A stretch of 64,000 bases of DNA from Varanus komodoensis (taxonomy: Eukaryota > Chordata > Lepidosauria > Squamata > Varanidae): the NCBI RefSeq assembly GCF_004798865.1, contig NW_025335438.1, positions 18,148,373-18,212,372 on the forward strand, read 5' to 3'. The first letter of the stretch is position 1, and each line of letters starts with the position of its first letter. This document shows positions 47,401-59,389 of the stretch, piece by piece. Below the pieces are notes generated by a model. That model searched no databases and was not told the DNA's origin. It saw only the letters and a list, made by a program, of their open reading frames with translations. The position numbers and the translations under genes are program-made.

Positions 47401-48780
47401 TGCCCCCTTCAACTGTTCTTCAACGGAAAGTTCTGGCCACAGAGGGATCCTCCTATGAAGCTGATTCGACTCCCGTCCTCTGTCCTACAATCTTTACTAT
47501 GGTGGACGGCATCAGAAAACCTAAACATCGGAGTTCCGTTCTGACCTCGGTACCCTACGGTGACTCTCAGTACCGATGTGTCCTCCTGGGATGGGGAGCC
47601 CTGTGCTCTGGCCTACGCACGCAGGGTGTATGGAACTGACAGGAGTCCAGGAATCATATCAACTTCCTGGAACTTCTTGCAGTATTAAAAGCACTACAAT
47701 CATTCGAGGACGTGCGTTGCCGTCATGTTGTCCAAATAACCTCGGACAATATGGCCGCAGTCTTTTACCTGAACAAGCAAGGGGGGACAAAGTTTCCGAA
47801 GTTAGCCCAACTATCGATGCAAATCTGGGAGTGGTGCATACCGAGAGACATCACCCTGATAGCAGTGCATCTAGTGGGTACGGACAATGTGGAAGCAGAT
47901 CTCTTGAGCAGGCACATGTCCATGTCGCATGAATGGGAACTGGATCACCAGACTTGCAACAGGCTGTTCCAGCGATGGGGTATCCCAGATATAGACCTGT
48001 TCGCCACCTGACAAAACAAGGTGTGTGAGACTTTTTGCCTGAGAGTGGGAATCAGACAGGGGTCATCCGGGGATGCCTTTATGATCTCTTGGAACAATAT
48101 GATCTTTTACGCTTTCCCCTCGATTCCCCTCATCATGAGAATAATATCAAAGATAATTCACAACGGGGCCACAGGACTGCTGATAACTCCTTGGTGGCCA
48201 CGCCAGCCTAGGTTCTCCACACTTCTTCACATTTCCCGAGAGGAATACCTTCAACTCCCTCCCATTCCTTATCTTATAACTCAGCGGGAGGGCACGATCC
48301 GGCACCCGGATCTAGCGTCACTGAAACTGACAGCCTGGCAAAGTCGATAGCTGTCAACGCTGGCCCGGTACCGACACCATCTGCAGTTCCTACTGATCCT
48401 ATCCCTAGATCCAACACGCCATTCCACACTGTGAATCCATCTACCTCCTCTACGTCCTTGGATTCGATGAATATTCTGTCGGCTTCGCGAGTTCTTCAAC
48501 CAGATATCCAATATATTCTTGATTCTGCGCTAAGGCCGTCCTCTTGAAAATTGTACGCGGCGAAGTGGCGTAGATTCTCTGTTTTTGCCGAATCTCATTC
48601 GTTTTCACTGAGCTCTGCATCCATAGATCAGATCCTCCAGTTCCTCTTCAAACTCCACCTTTCTGGACTTAAACCATCCTCCATAAGAGTGTATACGGCA
48701 GCAATCTCCTATTATTGCGGGACAGTGCAGGGCTTTTCCATTTTTTCTCAGCCATTGGTTAAGAGATTTCTTAAGGGACT

Positions 48781-48880
48781 NNNNNNNNNNNNNNNNNNNN
48801 NNNNNNNNNNNNNNNNNNNNNNNNNNNNNNNNNNNNNNNNNNNNNNNNNNNNNNNNNNNNNNNNNNNNNNNNNNNNNNNN
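48781..48880. other. Assembly gap, 100 N
   Basis: Exactly 100 N, a conventional placeholder length, lie within the recombinase region of DIRS-B. The same eight bases (AAGGGACT) stand on both sides of the gap. The true length is therefore unknown and could be small. Confidence 0.98.
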
Positions 48881-49636
48881 AAGGGACTCTGCAACCTTCA
48901 TCCAACAATCAGACCGCTTATGCCCACGTGGAGTCTCTCAGTGGTACTACAGGCACTGACAAGACCTCCTTTCAAACCTTTGGCAACAATTGATTTACAT
49001 CTTGTTTCTTGGAAAACTGCTTTCCTGATAGCAGTTACTTCAGCCCGTAGATCTAGTGAACTCTGTGCCCTCAGGGTAGACCCTCCATTTTTGAATTTTC
49101 ACAAAGAGAAAGTAGTGCTCCAAATGGGCCAGTCTTTTCTTCCAAAAGTGGCTACGTCTTTCCACATGGACCAGGAGATTATCTTGCCTGCATTTTTCCC
49201 ATCTCCTTCAAATCCGATTGAGACATCCCTGCATACTTTCAATGTCCGGCGCTGCCTAGCTTTCTACAGATCAAGGACTGAGTCTATTTGACATTCCAAT
49301 AGACTCTTCATTAAATACTCGGAACAAAATCAAGGCTTCCCAGTTACTCCTCAGAGACTGTCCAAATGGATACCTATCAGTTGGCCAAGATAGACTTACC
49401 TACAGTTCCCAGAGGTCATTCCACTAGAGCTGTAGCTGCTTCTTCAGCCTTTGCGTCGGGAGTCCCGATTAAGGATGTATGCAGAGCTGCCACCTGGGCT
49501 ACTCCATGTACTTTCGCAAAGCATTATAGACTGGATGTTCGTGCTAGACAGGACTGCTCCTTTGGCAGAGCTGTTCTTTCAGCTATTCTCCGTTGATGAC
49601 ACCTCCCTCCACCATTTGGGGTAAGCTTGTTATTCT

Positions 49637-49731
49637 ACCCATATGTGTGATGCACAGAGGTCACGAAGAAGAAGAGCAGGTTGCTTACCTGTAACTGATG
49701 TTCTTTGAGTGGCCATCTGTGCAGTCACACA
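49637..49731 (+). repeat. DIRS-B internal complementary region
   Basis: ACCCATATGTGTGATGCACA and the following GGTTGCTTACCTGTAACTGA match the DIRS-A internal junction. The second half is the reverse complement of the outer right end at about 50000-50063. Confidence 0.88.
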
Positions 49732-49858
49732 ACCCACCCACCGGCCCCGCTTGGTGTCATTGGGTGGTTCTGATTTTTTCTTCAGTACCGAGTTAATTTT
49801 TCTTTGTATCGCCATGATGTTTTTCTTCCATCGATACCAATGAAATTTTTTATTAGAA

Positions 49859-50063
49859 GAGTGAATGTCCGGTCTGTCAAAGACTGGAAAATGGCGGACA
49901 CTCCGCTCCATATATATTGCTAGGGGGGAGGGGGAGCGGAGTTTTCCCACCAAACCGTTAGCTATCAATGTTCCGGCCAGGGGCACTGCGCAAACGCAGA
50001 ACCCATATGTGTGACTGCACAGATGGCCACTCAAAGAACATCAGTTACAGGTAAGCAACCTGC
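49859..50063 (-). repeat. DIRS-B right inverted terminal repeat
   Basis: It is similar in plan to the DIRS-A right repeat, with AATGGCGGACACTCCGCTCC, CACCCATATGTGTGACTGCA-type sequence and the outer edge GTAAGCAACCTGC. Confidence 0.85.
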
Positions 50064-52295
50064 TCTACTCATTTGGGGCCCTAGTTAACATCTCAGAACA
50101 AAACATGGCCATTTTCACTCAGACCATCTGCCCAAGTTTAGCAGTAGTGATATAGATTTTCTACTGTCACTCACAACTGTGAGACTGGCATACACAGTGT
50201 GGGATCCTACTGAGCATCCCAAACCAAACTTATGCTCTTTACTCAAAACCCTTTTCCAAAGTCCTGATATAGTTTTGTAGTGTTTTGCACCAGAACCCCC
50301 ATGTTTTGCATGACTACCCACAAATGCATAACTGTCATGCTTCCACACTCATGGTACAGGAAATAAAGTAGATTGACCCTAAAGTATATTGACCCCAAGA
50401 AAGATGCCGATAGAGTCAGAGACAATGAGCTACAAGCTTCCAAACCTTACAGGTGATATTATTCAAGTCTTACCTTTGTTTCCACTGCACATAGCTGTGA
50501 CAGTATGGTGGCAATAGACCTAGCAGCACTTCCCAGCAAGACTTAATTCAAATACCTCAAGTACACAGAATTGAAGCACACAGTTCTGCACACCCATATG
50601 GATAACTTTGTTTTAAAATACATTTAATCACTGAAGGGCACCATGAAACTTTCTGCTGCAATTTCAACTGTGTGTGTGATTGATGAAAATGATCCTAAAG
50701 AAACAGTTCAGGAAAAATGTGTGCTTGGTGTGCTACTGAGCCAACTAAGAAAGTGCTGGATGTGGGCATTTTCCCAAATTCCCATGCAATGCAAATTGGT
50801 TCAATAGCACATTCAGCATTCACTGGGATAACAGCAAATGCAAAAGTAATACCAAGGAAATGAATGCAAAGCATGCACAAAGTATACTGACAATAAGTAG
50901 AAGGTGAGCCAAGAAGGCCTGAGTATTGATAGTGTGGCAGACACTCCAAATATACAACACTTTACATAGACCCAAAGATGGTCAGGTTATGGGACCATCC
51001 CAGTAGAAGATCACTGATGCATCACTCAACAGAGATGAAAGAAAAGGAGAAAGGAGGAGAGAGCTGATGAAGACAGGAAGATGTATAAACGTGTTACCAA
51101 CATATGAGCTCAAACAGAGCTGCTGTGCATGAAATTCACTGTCAAGTGGTCTTTTGAAAAATTAAACTTGTTCTAGTGAGTACCATAGTTAACAGATGTG
51201 GGTTTGATTTGTTTGTAGAAATGATCTGTGTAGGATAATGTGAGTAAAAAGTGCAAGTAGTTTGTTGACTGCATTGATGGATTTACTCTAGGCAAGTTAG
51301 CAGCAGACATCAGAAGGAAAAGAGTGTCTGCTCATAAATATAAAAGAAAGGTAAATATCTTGGTTGAATATATTCCAATGCAAACACTGCCATTTAGTAT
51401 TGGTAGTCATCTGGGAAACTAGTATGCAGTTTAGTGCTGATACTATGACAAGGTTTTTCAAGTATAAAAGGAAACAGCAAATGTTTAGGATCTGATTATT
51501 CTGAGCAGCAAAGGGCAGAATACAACCAAGTAGTGTGCCCATTGCAGCCACTAAGACAGGAACTGGAGATGCTGCTGCTGAAGGTCACATGGGAGACACA
51601 TAACCCCCGCCAGTGAAAGAAGCCTGAAGGAACCATGCCACTGCATGGTAACGATGTGAACCAGGTCTACAAGTATGAATATGACCCATCTGTGTAGAGA
51701 TTGTCCAACCAAACAGCATGCTTCAGTGTGTTGTAACATTTGAGACGTTATAAACTAGGTGAACCTTGTGAGCCATTATATTCTTAGAGCAACTGTTGGG
51801 TTCCTAGGAGACAAGTCTCAGCATGAATGCCATGTGTGACACATTGTGCCATGAATGCCACTATGTGATACATTGTCAGAGACAGGACACATTGGAGGAA
51901 TGCAGTAACCTAAAGCACAAGACATTATTACCCAAATATCGGATGGGCTCTTACCGCCTGTCTTCTTGGAGACAACAAAATGTGGGGGAGCAGGAAAAGC
52001 TCAGCGAGTGCAAAAATGGCTTTCAGTTGCAGTGAGAAGAGGAGACAAGGGAGCTTCCATCACCAAGCCCTCTCACATATGGCCTGCAGAGCAAAGGGTG
52101 AAGGGCATTGGACACAGCCCCCAAGAGCGTGAAAATCTTTTGAGCACACTGTGGGTTGTTGCACAACCATCAACACTCCAGTTTTTTCTCATGGTGGGTT
52201 ACTATGTCAGCTGAGCTCACCTATTGGAAGATGGCAGTCTAACACACGCTCATGTGGCATGGTGTCCTCCTCCCTATGAAATGCAGCTGATGTGC
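50064..52295. other. Intergenic, nothing firmly recognised
   Basis: About 2.2 kb with no recognised repeat or exon. A ~27-bp imperfect direct doublet (CCATGAATGCCA...) lies at about 51820-51875. The open frames at 50695-50949, 51551-51739 and 51823-52214 lack family resemblance. Confidence 0.35.
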
Positions 52296-52527
52296 TGAGA
52301 TCCAGTGTGGTGCAGTGGTGAAGAGCCTGGGACTGGGACTCAGAGGATCTGGGTTCGAGTCCCCGCTCAGCCATGGAGCCAGCTGGGTGACTTTGGGCCA
52401 GTCACAGGCTGGCCCAAACCCACCTCACAGGGTTGTTGTTGTGGGGATAAGATGGAGGAGGAGAATGATGTAAGTTGCCTTGAGCCCCTTGTAGGGAAAA
52501 TGGCAGGATATTAAATAAATAAATGAT
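52296..52527 (+). mobile_element. MIR-like CORE-SINE, best preserved copy
   Basis: CCAGTGTGGTGCAGTGGTG opens a tRNA-derived head with B-box GGTTCGAGTCC. The CORE part (GGAGCCAGCTGGGTGACTTT) and CCTCACAGGGTTGTTGTTG follow. The tail GTAAGTTGCCTTGAGCCCCT leads to (AAAT)n. The tail layout resembles the L2 3' ends in this window, suggesting mobilisation by an L2-type LINE (inference). Confidence 0.9.
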
Positions 52528-53512
52528 TCAGTACCGTTGGTTGATACAACATTAATTAGCTTGTCTACAGCAGATTTGGGTCATTCCATCTGTGTCCTGA
52601 CATATGGCAGACAGATAAAGATTAACTGGTATTTCCAGATTTTTATGGATTTATTTCCTAAACTAGTCTGTCTGGTAAGTAAGATATTCCTACAAATGGA
52701 AACACATTCCTCCTTATTATCTAGTAATGATGGATGATGTGTATCAATGGGATAAATTACCGAAACACTATGTAACACACAGTTAATTATAAATATAAAA
52801 TAAGAATTGTATCCAGTGCTAGTCTTACTTAATGTGGACCCACATTGATTATTACTCCCATAAACATTTCAGTGCATGGATTTACAAGCAGAAATGTTTT
52901 ATTTTGTAACCTTTCCTTCCTGCAAGAATAAAATCAAACAAGTTTCAACTTTGAAACAGAGCAAAAGATTATGTGGATGCCTACATCTACTGATATCTTG
53001 TCATGTTGTGAAACTCAGGAAGGGAATTATTAGCAACAGATTTCTTGTAGTTAAAGAACAGCTGCAGGATGCCTAGGCCAATCTCCCTGGGCAGAAATGA
53101 ATTCCAAATGGGTAGCTGAGTTAGGTTCATATTGCAAAAACAAGGAGTCTGGTGGCACACAACTGAAGCAATTTACTGTGGCCCAAATTTTAATTAAGAT
53201 ACAAGGCAGAAATAGAGATAACTCTGAATTGTACTGGCTCAAGTACAGAGAATGAGGATAGCATTGCTATTGTGAGAAAGTAAACTGGATATGATTTGTC
53301 ATATCCTTTCCCAAACCTTACTATCTATATTCAATTAGCATGTCCCATAGTAAGAGTTTTCTGGTCAGGTGGAAAAGGACACTGCACATATATCCCAGAT
53401 CCTCAGGTACTTTTTGTTTGTTCTTGTTTTTTTGCCCTTTCTTCATTCAGTTTCCATTTCTTATTGCAGGGGCAAGACAATACTAGGGTAAGTTAATTTT
53501 TGTGACAACACA
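52528..53512. other. Intergenic, nothing firmly recognised
   Basis: A word at 53125-53150 (CAAGGAGTCTGGTGGCAC) belongs to a frequent reptile repeat type that also appears weakly near 36098. No exon or other repeat was recognised. Confidence 0.35.
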
Positions 53513-53660
53513 TGTGGTATGGTGGTTAGAGTATTGAACTAGGACTGGGGAGACCCGAATTGGAATCCATAGTCAGGCATGAAGCTTCCTGAGCAACTCA
53601 GGACTAGACATTCTTTCTTAGTCTAATCTACTTCATAGTATTCCAATGTGGAGAAGACAC
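53513..53660 (+). mobile_element. Degraded MIR-like CORE-SINE
   Basis: The tRNA-like head is ATGTGGTATGGTGGTTAGAG with GAATTGGAATCC at the B-box position. A weak CORE part (GCATGAAGCTTCCTGAGCAA) follows. The tail is lost, and a CR1 fragment follows directly. Confidence 0.65.
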
Positions 53661-53675
53661 TCATATAAAACCTGA

Positions 53676-53845
53676 GTGCCATGCTGGATCAGACCAATGG
53701 TCCATTTAGTCTAGCATTTTGTTCACACATTGTGGTGCATAAAGCCACACTGCCTCTGCTACTGGAGGCAGCATAGATCCATCAGATCTAGTAGCCTTCT
53801 CCATGAATTTGTCCAACCTCCCTTTAAAACTGACCACAGTGGTCC
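53676..53845 (-). mobile_element. CR1 LINE 3' coding end, reverse strand
   Basis: The minus strand encodes SFKGRLDKFMEKA-like sequence near 53800-53840 (family form FKRGLDRFMED). The 3' end runs to TGGACCATTGGTCTGATCCA, the usual reptilian CR1 terminus. Confidence 0.75.
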
Positions 53846-55091
53846 TGAGAGCTTTCACAAAAAAGAGGGTTTAAATGCCACAACCAGACAATATAATGTC
53901 AGCTGAAACTACACATTTAGATGTGTGCATATGGGCTCGACTGTGAGAATAAAGAAAACATGTCTTTTTGTGTTGGTTCAGTAGAAAGGTCCAAATTTCT
54001 TCAACAAGTTATCTATAGGAAATGGGTTTGTATATAATGGACATGTAAAATAAATGTAACAAAAGTAAAAATCCAGTTGTGGCACATTGGCTCTGCTAAA
54101 TGAGGGAAGTGTGGATATTTTGGGATGTTTAAAACTGGCTAACCATTTAACTTTACATGTATGGATTGTTCTAATTTAGCACTTACATAATCTATTGCGG
54201 GACTCTGGACTAGATGCACTGTGGTCAAATTTGGAAGAATTATCCAGGTCATTTTAAGGTCTTGTATTACCTGGTAATTTATGTCAGATATGGAGAACTA
54301 GCAGTGGACTGACTTCATAACAGCCATAAAAATATATATTCTATGATTCACTTGCTTCCTGGAAGTCTTTGACTAATTGTTAAAGTATGTACTTTCCAGT
54401 TGCTTTCTGTCTGTTTCATCTTCTCATCTAGTATTCCTTATATGCTTATGGTACATACCTAATAGTTGCATGCTGATTTGCTAGACTCCATTTACAAAAT
54501 ACTTTTAAAATGTCATGAAGAGAAAGTTTAACACAACAAATGGTTATGTTAACCAAAGCAGATTTTGCAAATTAAGTTATACTGTTTGATCTATCCAATT
54601 AATCAGATTGGCATGTTTGATTCAGAACCATTTTAGAGACAAGATGACTAGAAATGAGTAAAAAGACTCTAGGAAGCATGTGTGGAGGAGGAAGAAAACA
54701 ATATTAAATATCTTGCCTTAGAACCTCCAGATCAGCAATTTCTGATCTGGAGGAAGAGGAATATTTAGCAATGTCTCCAGAGCCGATGTCTGTGCTTCAT
54801 TTGAAGGTAGCTGAATTATGAAGCTTCCTTCCACAAGCAAATAACAGCAGCAAAGAATTTAGCAATTTGCCCAAAAGGCAGCTGTCTCAAGAGGTATCCT
54901 CTGCAACTAGATGAACATGTCATCTCCCATTATTGTTATCCAAAAAGAGCAACATAAATATAATAGCTATTAAACTTATTAATCCTTGTTTCCTCTGAAG
55001 GTCCTTATAGTTTGTTACAGGATTAGGACTACTTCTTTGGTTACTGTGTAAACATTCACAGGATAAGATAATTGGCCTGGAACAATGCGTG
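53846..55091. other. Intergenic, nothing recognised except a hairpin
   Basis: AT-rich sequence. A perfect 12-bp stem with a 6-base loop lies at 54724-54753. Confidence 0.45.
54724..54753. repeat. Perfect 12-bp inverted repeat
   Basis: CCTCCAGATCAG pairs perfectly with CTGATCTGGAGG across the loop CAATTT. No promoter or terminator context was identified. Confidence 0.9.
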
Positions 55092-56446
55092 CAACAGTGG
55101 CCACAGGATTGGAAAAGGTCAGTTTACATTCCAATTCCAAAGAAGGGCAATGCCAAAGAATGTTCAAACTACCGCACCATTGCACTCATTTCCATGCTAG
55201 CAAAGTAATGATCAAAATCCTACAAGCTAGGCTTCAGCAGTATGTGGACCGAGAACTACCAGAAGTACAGGCAGGATTTCAGAGAGGGAGAGAAACTAGA
55301 GATCAAATTGCCAACATACGCTGGATCATGGAGAAAGCGAGGGAGTTCCAGAAAAACATCTACTTCTGCTTCATTGACTATGCTAAAGCCTTTGATTGTG
55401 TGGATCACAACAAATTGTGGCAAGTTCTTAAAGAGATGGGAGTACCTGACCATCTTATTTGTCTCTTGAGAAACCTATATGCAGGTCAAGAAGCAACAGT
55501 GAGAACTGGGTACGGAACCACTGATTGGTTCAAAATTGAGAAAGGAGTTTGGCAAGGCTGTATACTGTCGCCCTGCCTATTGAACTTATATGCAGAGCAC
55601 ATCATGAGAAAGGTGAAGCTAGATAAATCACAAGTTGTAATTAAGGAGAAATATCAACCACCTCAGATATGGAGATGATGCCACTCTATTGGGAGAAAGT
55701 GAAGAGGAACTAAAGATCCTCTTGATGCGTGTGAAGGAGGAGAGTGCAAAAGTTGGCTTGAAACTCAACATTAAGAAAACTAAGATCATGGCATCCGGTC
55801 CTCTCACTTCCTGGCAAATAGTTGGGAAGAAATGGAGGTAGTGACAGATTTTATTTTCCTGGGCTCCAAGATCACCGCAGATGGGGACTGCAGCCAAGAA
55901 ATTAAAAGACGCTTGCTTCTGGGGAGAAAAGCTATGGCAAATCTAGACAGCATACTAAAAAGCAGAGACATCACCCTGCCAGCAAAAGTGCGTATAGTCA
56001 AGGCTATGGTTTTCCCAGTTACAATGTATGGCTGTGAAAGCTGGACCATAAGGAAGGCTGAGCGCCAAAGAATTGAGGCCTTTGAGTTGTGGTGCTGGCA
56101 GAGACTCCTGTGAGTCCCTTGGACCACAAGGAGATCAAACCAGTCAGTCCTAGAGGAGATCAACCCTGACTGCTCTTTAGAAGACCAGATCCTGAAGATG
56201 AAACTGAAATACTTTGGCCACCTAATGAGAAGGAAGGACTCCCTGGAGAAGAGTCTAATGCTGGGAACAATAGGTGGCAAAAGAAGAAGGGGATGGCAGA
56301 GAATGAGGTGGCTAGATGGAGTCCCTGAAGCAGTTGGTGTGAACTTGAGTGGGCTCTGGGGGCTGGTGGAGGACAGGAAGGCCTGGAGGAATGCTGTCCA
56401 TGGGATCACGGTGGGTCGGACACGACTTCGCAACTAACAACAACAG
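55092..56446 (+). mobile_element. BovB LINE, 5' truncated, inactive
   Basis: The copy starts inside the RT domain at CAACAGTGGCCACAGGATTG and runs to the tail GACTTCGCAACTAACAACAACA. Conserved RT blocks read VQAGFQRGRETRDQIANIRW, CFIDYAKAFDCVDHNKLW and QGCILSPCLLNLYAEH in one frame. The frame breaks near 55205 and 55650, and the catalytic box reads YGDD. The C-terminal blocks KSRDITLPAKVRIVKAMVF and MYGCESWTIRKAERQRIEAF lie in another frame. Overlapping parts are about 95% identical by eye to the 28862 copy. Most of the first 35 codons of the frame starting at 55085 are an out-of-frame reading. Confidence 0.95.
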
Positions 56447-58742
56447 TGCTTGTAAGTATTTACAGGACCAGGCTGAATGTCTGCATGTGGTGCAAATAAA
56501 TATCTGCAGAAAAGGGATTTGCTGAGCAGGGTAGGTGGATACAGGACCAAGTTGAATGTGGATTGATATGAGTGAGTACCTGCACCATCAGAATTTGAAG
56601 TTAGCTGTCAGAAAGCAACTGCAGGATAAAGATGCACTATTAATGAAATTGTGGCCGAAATGGTCAAATCTTTCTGAATCCACTCCTTTTTGTATTTGTC
56701 TGTTCACTACAGTCCATGCTAGAAGGGCTCTTTTAGCAGCCAAACATTGGTTTCAACATTTTCTCTCTCTAAGAGTCAGTGGATATCTTTCCAGGTTTAG
56801 GAATTTTCCCACCTTTTGGTCAGCTCCTTTTGGGTTACTTCTTGTGAGCCTCCCTACTTCTGCTTTGCCTTCCTTCTCTCCCCCCATGCTTCAGCATCCT
56901 TTGCTCCTGCCTCATCTCCCTCAAGTCCTTGAGATTGCTCCTCACAGTACTATTACAAAAATATTGTAAATAGTTGAGAGGTTATAATTCCAAACTTCGT
57001 TTCCCTCTTTATGTGAATGGCTCTTTTCCAGCAGTGCTATCTTGTGATTGGGGAGGTTCAATTTTTTTCATCTCTCTCAAGAGGACCGTGGGGATAGAAG
57101 AAGTCCTATGTAGATAATCCTGTATCCTATTCCACTTGGATAGTTAAAGGAAGTTTTACACTGTCCATGAAATCCTACACATGCAGACTAGGTTTAAATG
57201 TAATTCTAAACTGTACTTCCTCATTACATGCAGGAGCATGCTCCTGTCTCCACTTCCATTTTCACCTAACTAGTTTGTCATTTAGCCAAACCAGGAAATG
57301 GCTAAGCCAAACAAATGACTTAGCCAAACAAATGATAATCAGAAGTTGGCTTATTTGGACGAACCACAGTTAGTCTTCATTTGGAAGGAATAACGAACTA
57401 TGATCAACTGAGAATGGAAGCAGATGGTTCCAGTCTACTCTTTGTTACCATATCCAAGAAGGGGAAGTATCTATGAGCCTGAGAATAATTCAGGATGCAT
57501 TAGGTCATGACTTTATTATGTCTAAATATAGCCATGGAATTGCACTTCATGAATCCAGTTCAACTTTCTAATGAATTAAACAACCTAAAGCTAGTTTTGC
57601 CAAAGTGTTACCCAGACTTATATCTAATGATAGATATCCTGACATATACAGAGCTTCAAATGACTGTTAGAGTCCTTCAGTCTCACCCAAGCTAGTCTTA
57701 TATGCATGTTTTGTTTAATCTATTTTTAACAGCCTTATTGTTGGAGATTTCTGTCATATATGCCCAAGGCAATACATTCCAGTCTTATATCCTTTTTATG
57801 ACTAAAGACTTATGCATAACTTATAGCTTTTTTATTGTGAATGGAATACATTTCTTCATGTCCTGTCAGTACGAACAAAGAAAACAATTCATTTGTCAAG
57901 AAAACCCTGATTTTACTTATGGTCCCCACAATGTCATTGCTCAGAAATAAACTATGTGACATAAGTTAAATTCTAATAATCAAAGCTTTATATATAACTT
58001 TATCCTAAAGCAGTAACTCCATCTCTTAATCAACTGATGGCAGAATTAGTTCCAGAGAAAAGAAACTTCTGACCATCAGTTACTAGTAGAAGCAATAAAT
58101 GACATCAATCTGTTCTTAAACATTTGACTGTAATAAACTGTTAAAATATAAGAAATTCACAAGCACTGCTTTAAAACAGTGTAAAGCATGAACTTGCTCT
58201 GTACTAGAATAATATATTGATTTAAAAGTTTATCAGAAGAACTCTAATGGCTTTAAATGCTTGGCATCATTGTCAAATGCCATTAATTTTCTCTCTAAGG
58301 AAAATGTCATATTTGATTGAATTCTTACAGAAAGGAACAAAATGCATTTTAGCAATATATTTTATGTATGCATAGTCACAATATCAGGCTTCTTGAATGA
58401 TTTCACAGAGATTTGAACTACTTTCATATGCAGGAATAATACACTATGAGATTTAAACTGGAATAAAAGCCACATATACCGTGGCCAATCTGCTATACTG
58501 CATCTATACTGCAGTACCACTTTGAGATTGGACAATCAAGTATATAGAAGGGCAGAGACATACAAATCTGGGGAGGAAAAATGTTGCATAAAGGATGCAC
58601 TTTTTCTCCTGTAATGCAAATGAAAGAAGATGTCTCCATGAACCTTTAATAGTGGGTTAAACATTTCATGTCACAAAACCCTAGATCTGATCAGTGCCTG
58701 AATGGAAAATTCTTTGGGAAGTATGATGGACAAAAGGTGGGA
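56447..58742. other. Intergenic, nothing firmly recognised
   Basis: The 137-codon frame at 56556-56969 has no recognisable domain. TAGCCAAAC occurs three times at about 57285-57335 in a short imperfect tandem. No exon or LINE was identified. Confidence 0.35.
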
Positions 58743-58870
58743 TTTTATTTATTTATTTAGAAAATTTCTATGCCACCCCATTCGCTGAAGCCTCGGGGTG
58801 GCTCACAAATATATCAATTAAAATATTATACAGTAAAAATATAAAACAGGTTAACAATATAAAATAAGTC
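58743..58870 (-). mobile_element. L2-type LINE or SINE 3' tail
   Basis: The plus strand reads TTTATTTATTTATTTAG, then TATGCCACCCCATTCGCTGA and GCCTCGGGGTGGCTCACAAA. This is the reverse complement of the L2 3' signature at 41160. Confidence 0.65.
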
Positions 58871-59389
58871 GCCCTGGATATTAATGTAATCAAATAATAA
58901 TAAAACTGCCACAATGTTTTCCTGTGTGTGTATCTTATGCACTGTTTATTTGTGCTCTGGTGACAAGACTCACACAGATATTATGGCACTGGATTAAAGA
59001 GATGGGATTAGTAAAGAGAAGGCTGTAATAAGGATAATTGTCAGTGCTTTCTCTAATCTTCATACTATTCAAGCAACATAAGGGCAGCATTGGGTTGAGG
59101 CCAGAGGGGGAGCAGCATCACCACCAGGCAAAAGATCAGCCTAGGCAAGATTCTCCTTTTGATATGATAGCAACCAAATGACAACAACCAACTGCATTTT
59201 TAGCCACACCCCTGCTGAGTGAAACTTGATTTAGTAACCTTTAGCAATCCAAATGTCAGCACTGTATCAGGTGATACCCAAACTGGTATATATGCTGCTA
59301 CTTATGCTTATATTATCTTCTTGCATCCACAGATCTTGTGGAAGATATTGTCAATTATCTCTGTTGGGAATGAGAGGGGTGGCTGTTCT
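58871..59389. other. Intergenic, nothing recognised
   Basis: No repeat or exon was recognised. Confidence 0.4.

Larger units (their letters stand above)
44411..50063 (+). mobile_element. DIRS-type retrotransposon, second copy (DIRS-B), broken
   Basis: The copy is collinear with DIRS-A. Its gag-like region begins at the ATG at 44441 (MAQQAVFCKCGESGSKM). RT follows at about 46555-47040 (GLHGFYSRYFTVPKRDGG, LDLRDAYFH). RNase H lies at about 47700-47940 and the methyltransferase-like part at about 47970-48215. The tyrosine recombinase lies at about 48500-49596, ending TFAKHYRLDVRARQD. An internal complementary region and a right terminal repeat complete it. No left terminal repeat was recognised. 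It is clearly diverged from DIRS-A in protein and terminal sequence, so the two are separate insertions of related subfamilies. It is a fossil with about ten breaks and contains an assembly gap. Confidence 0.92.

Noticed and set aside
48551-49291. 246-codon frame that runs through the N gap
   Set aside because: Continuity across unknown bases is artificial. The flanks are recombinase parts of the broken DIRS-B.
52296-52380. Possible tRNA gene (A- and B-box-like sequence)
   Set aside because: The head is followed by CORE and LINE-type tail sequence and cannot fold into a full acceptor stem; it is a SINE.
56556-56969. 137-codon frame downstream of the second BovB
   Set aside because: It looked briefly like a LINE C terminus (RRALLAAKHWF), but no flanking RT block or tail supports that.
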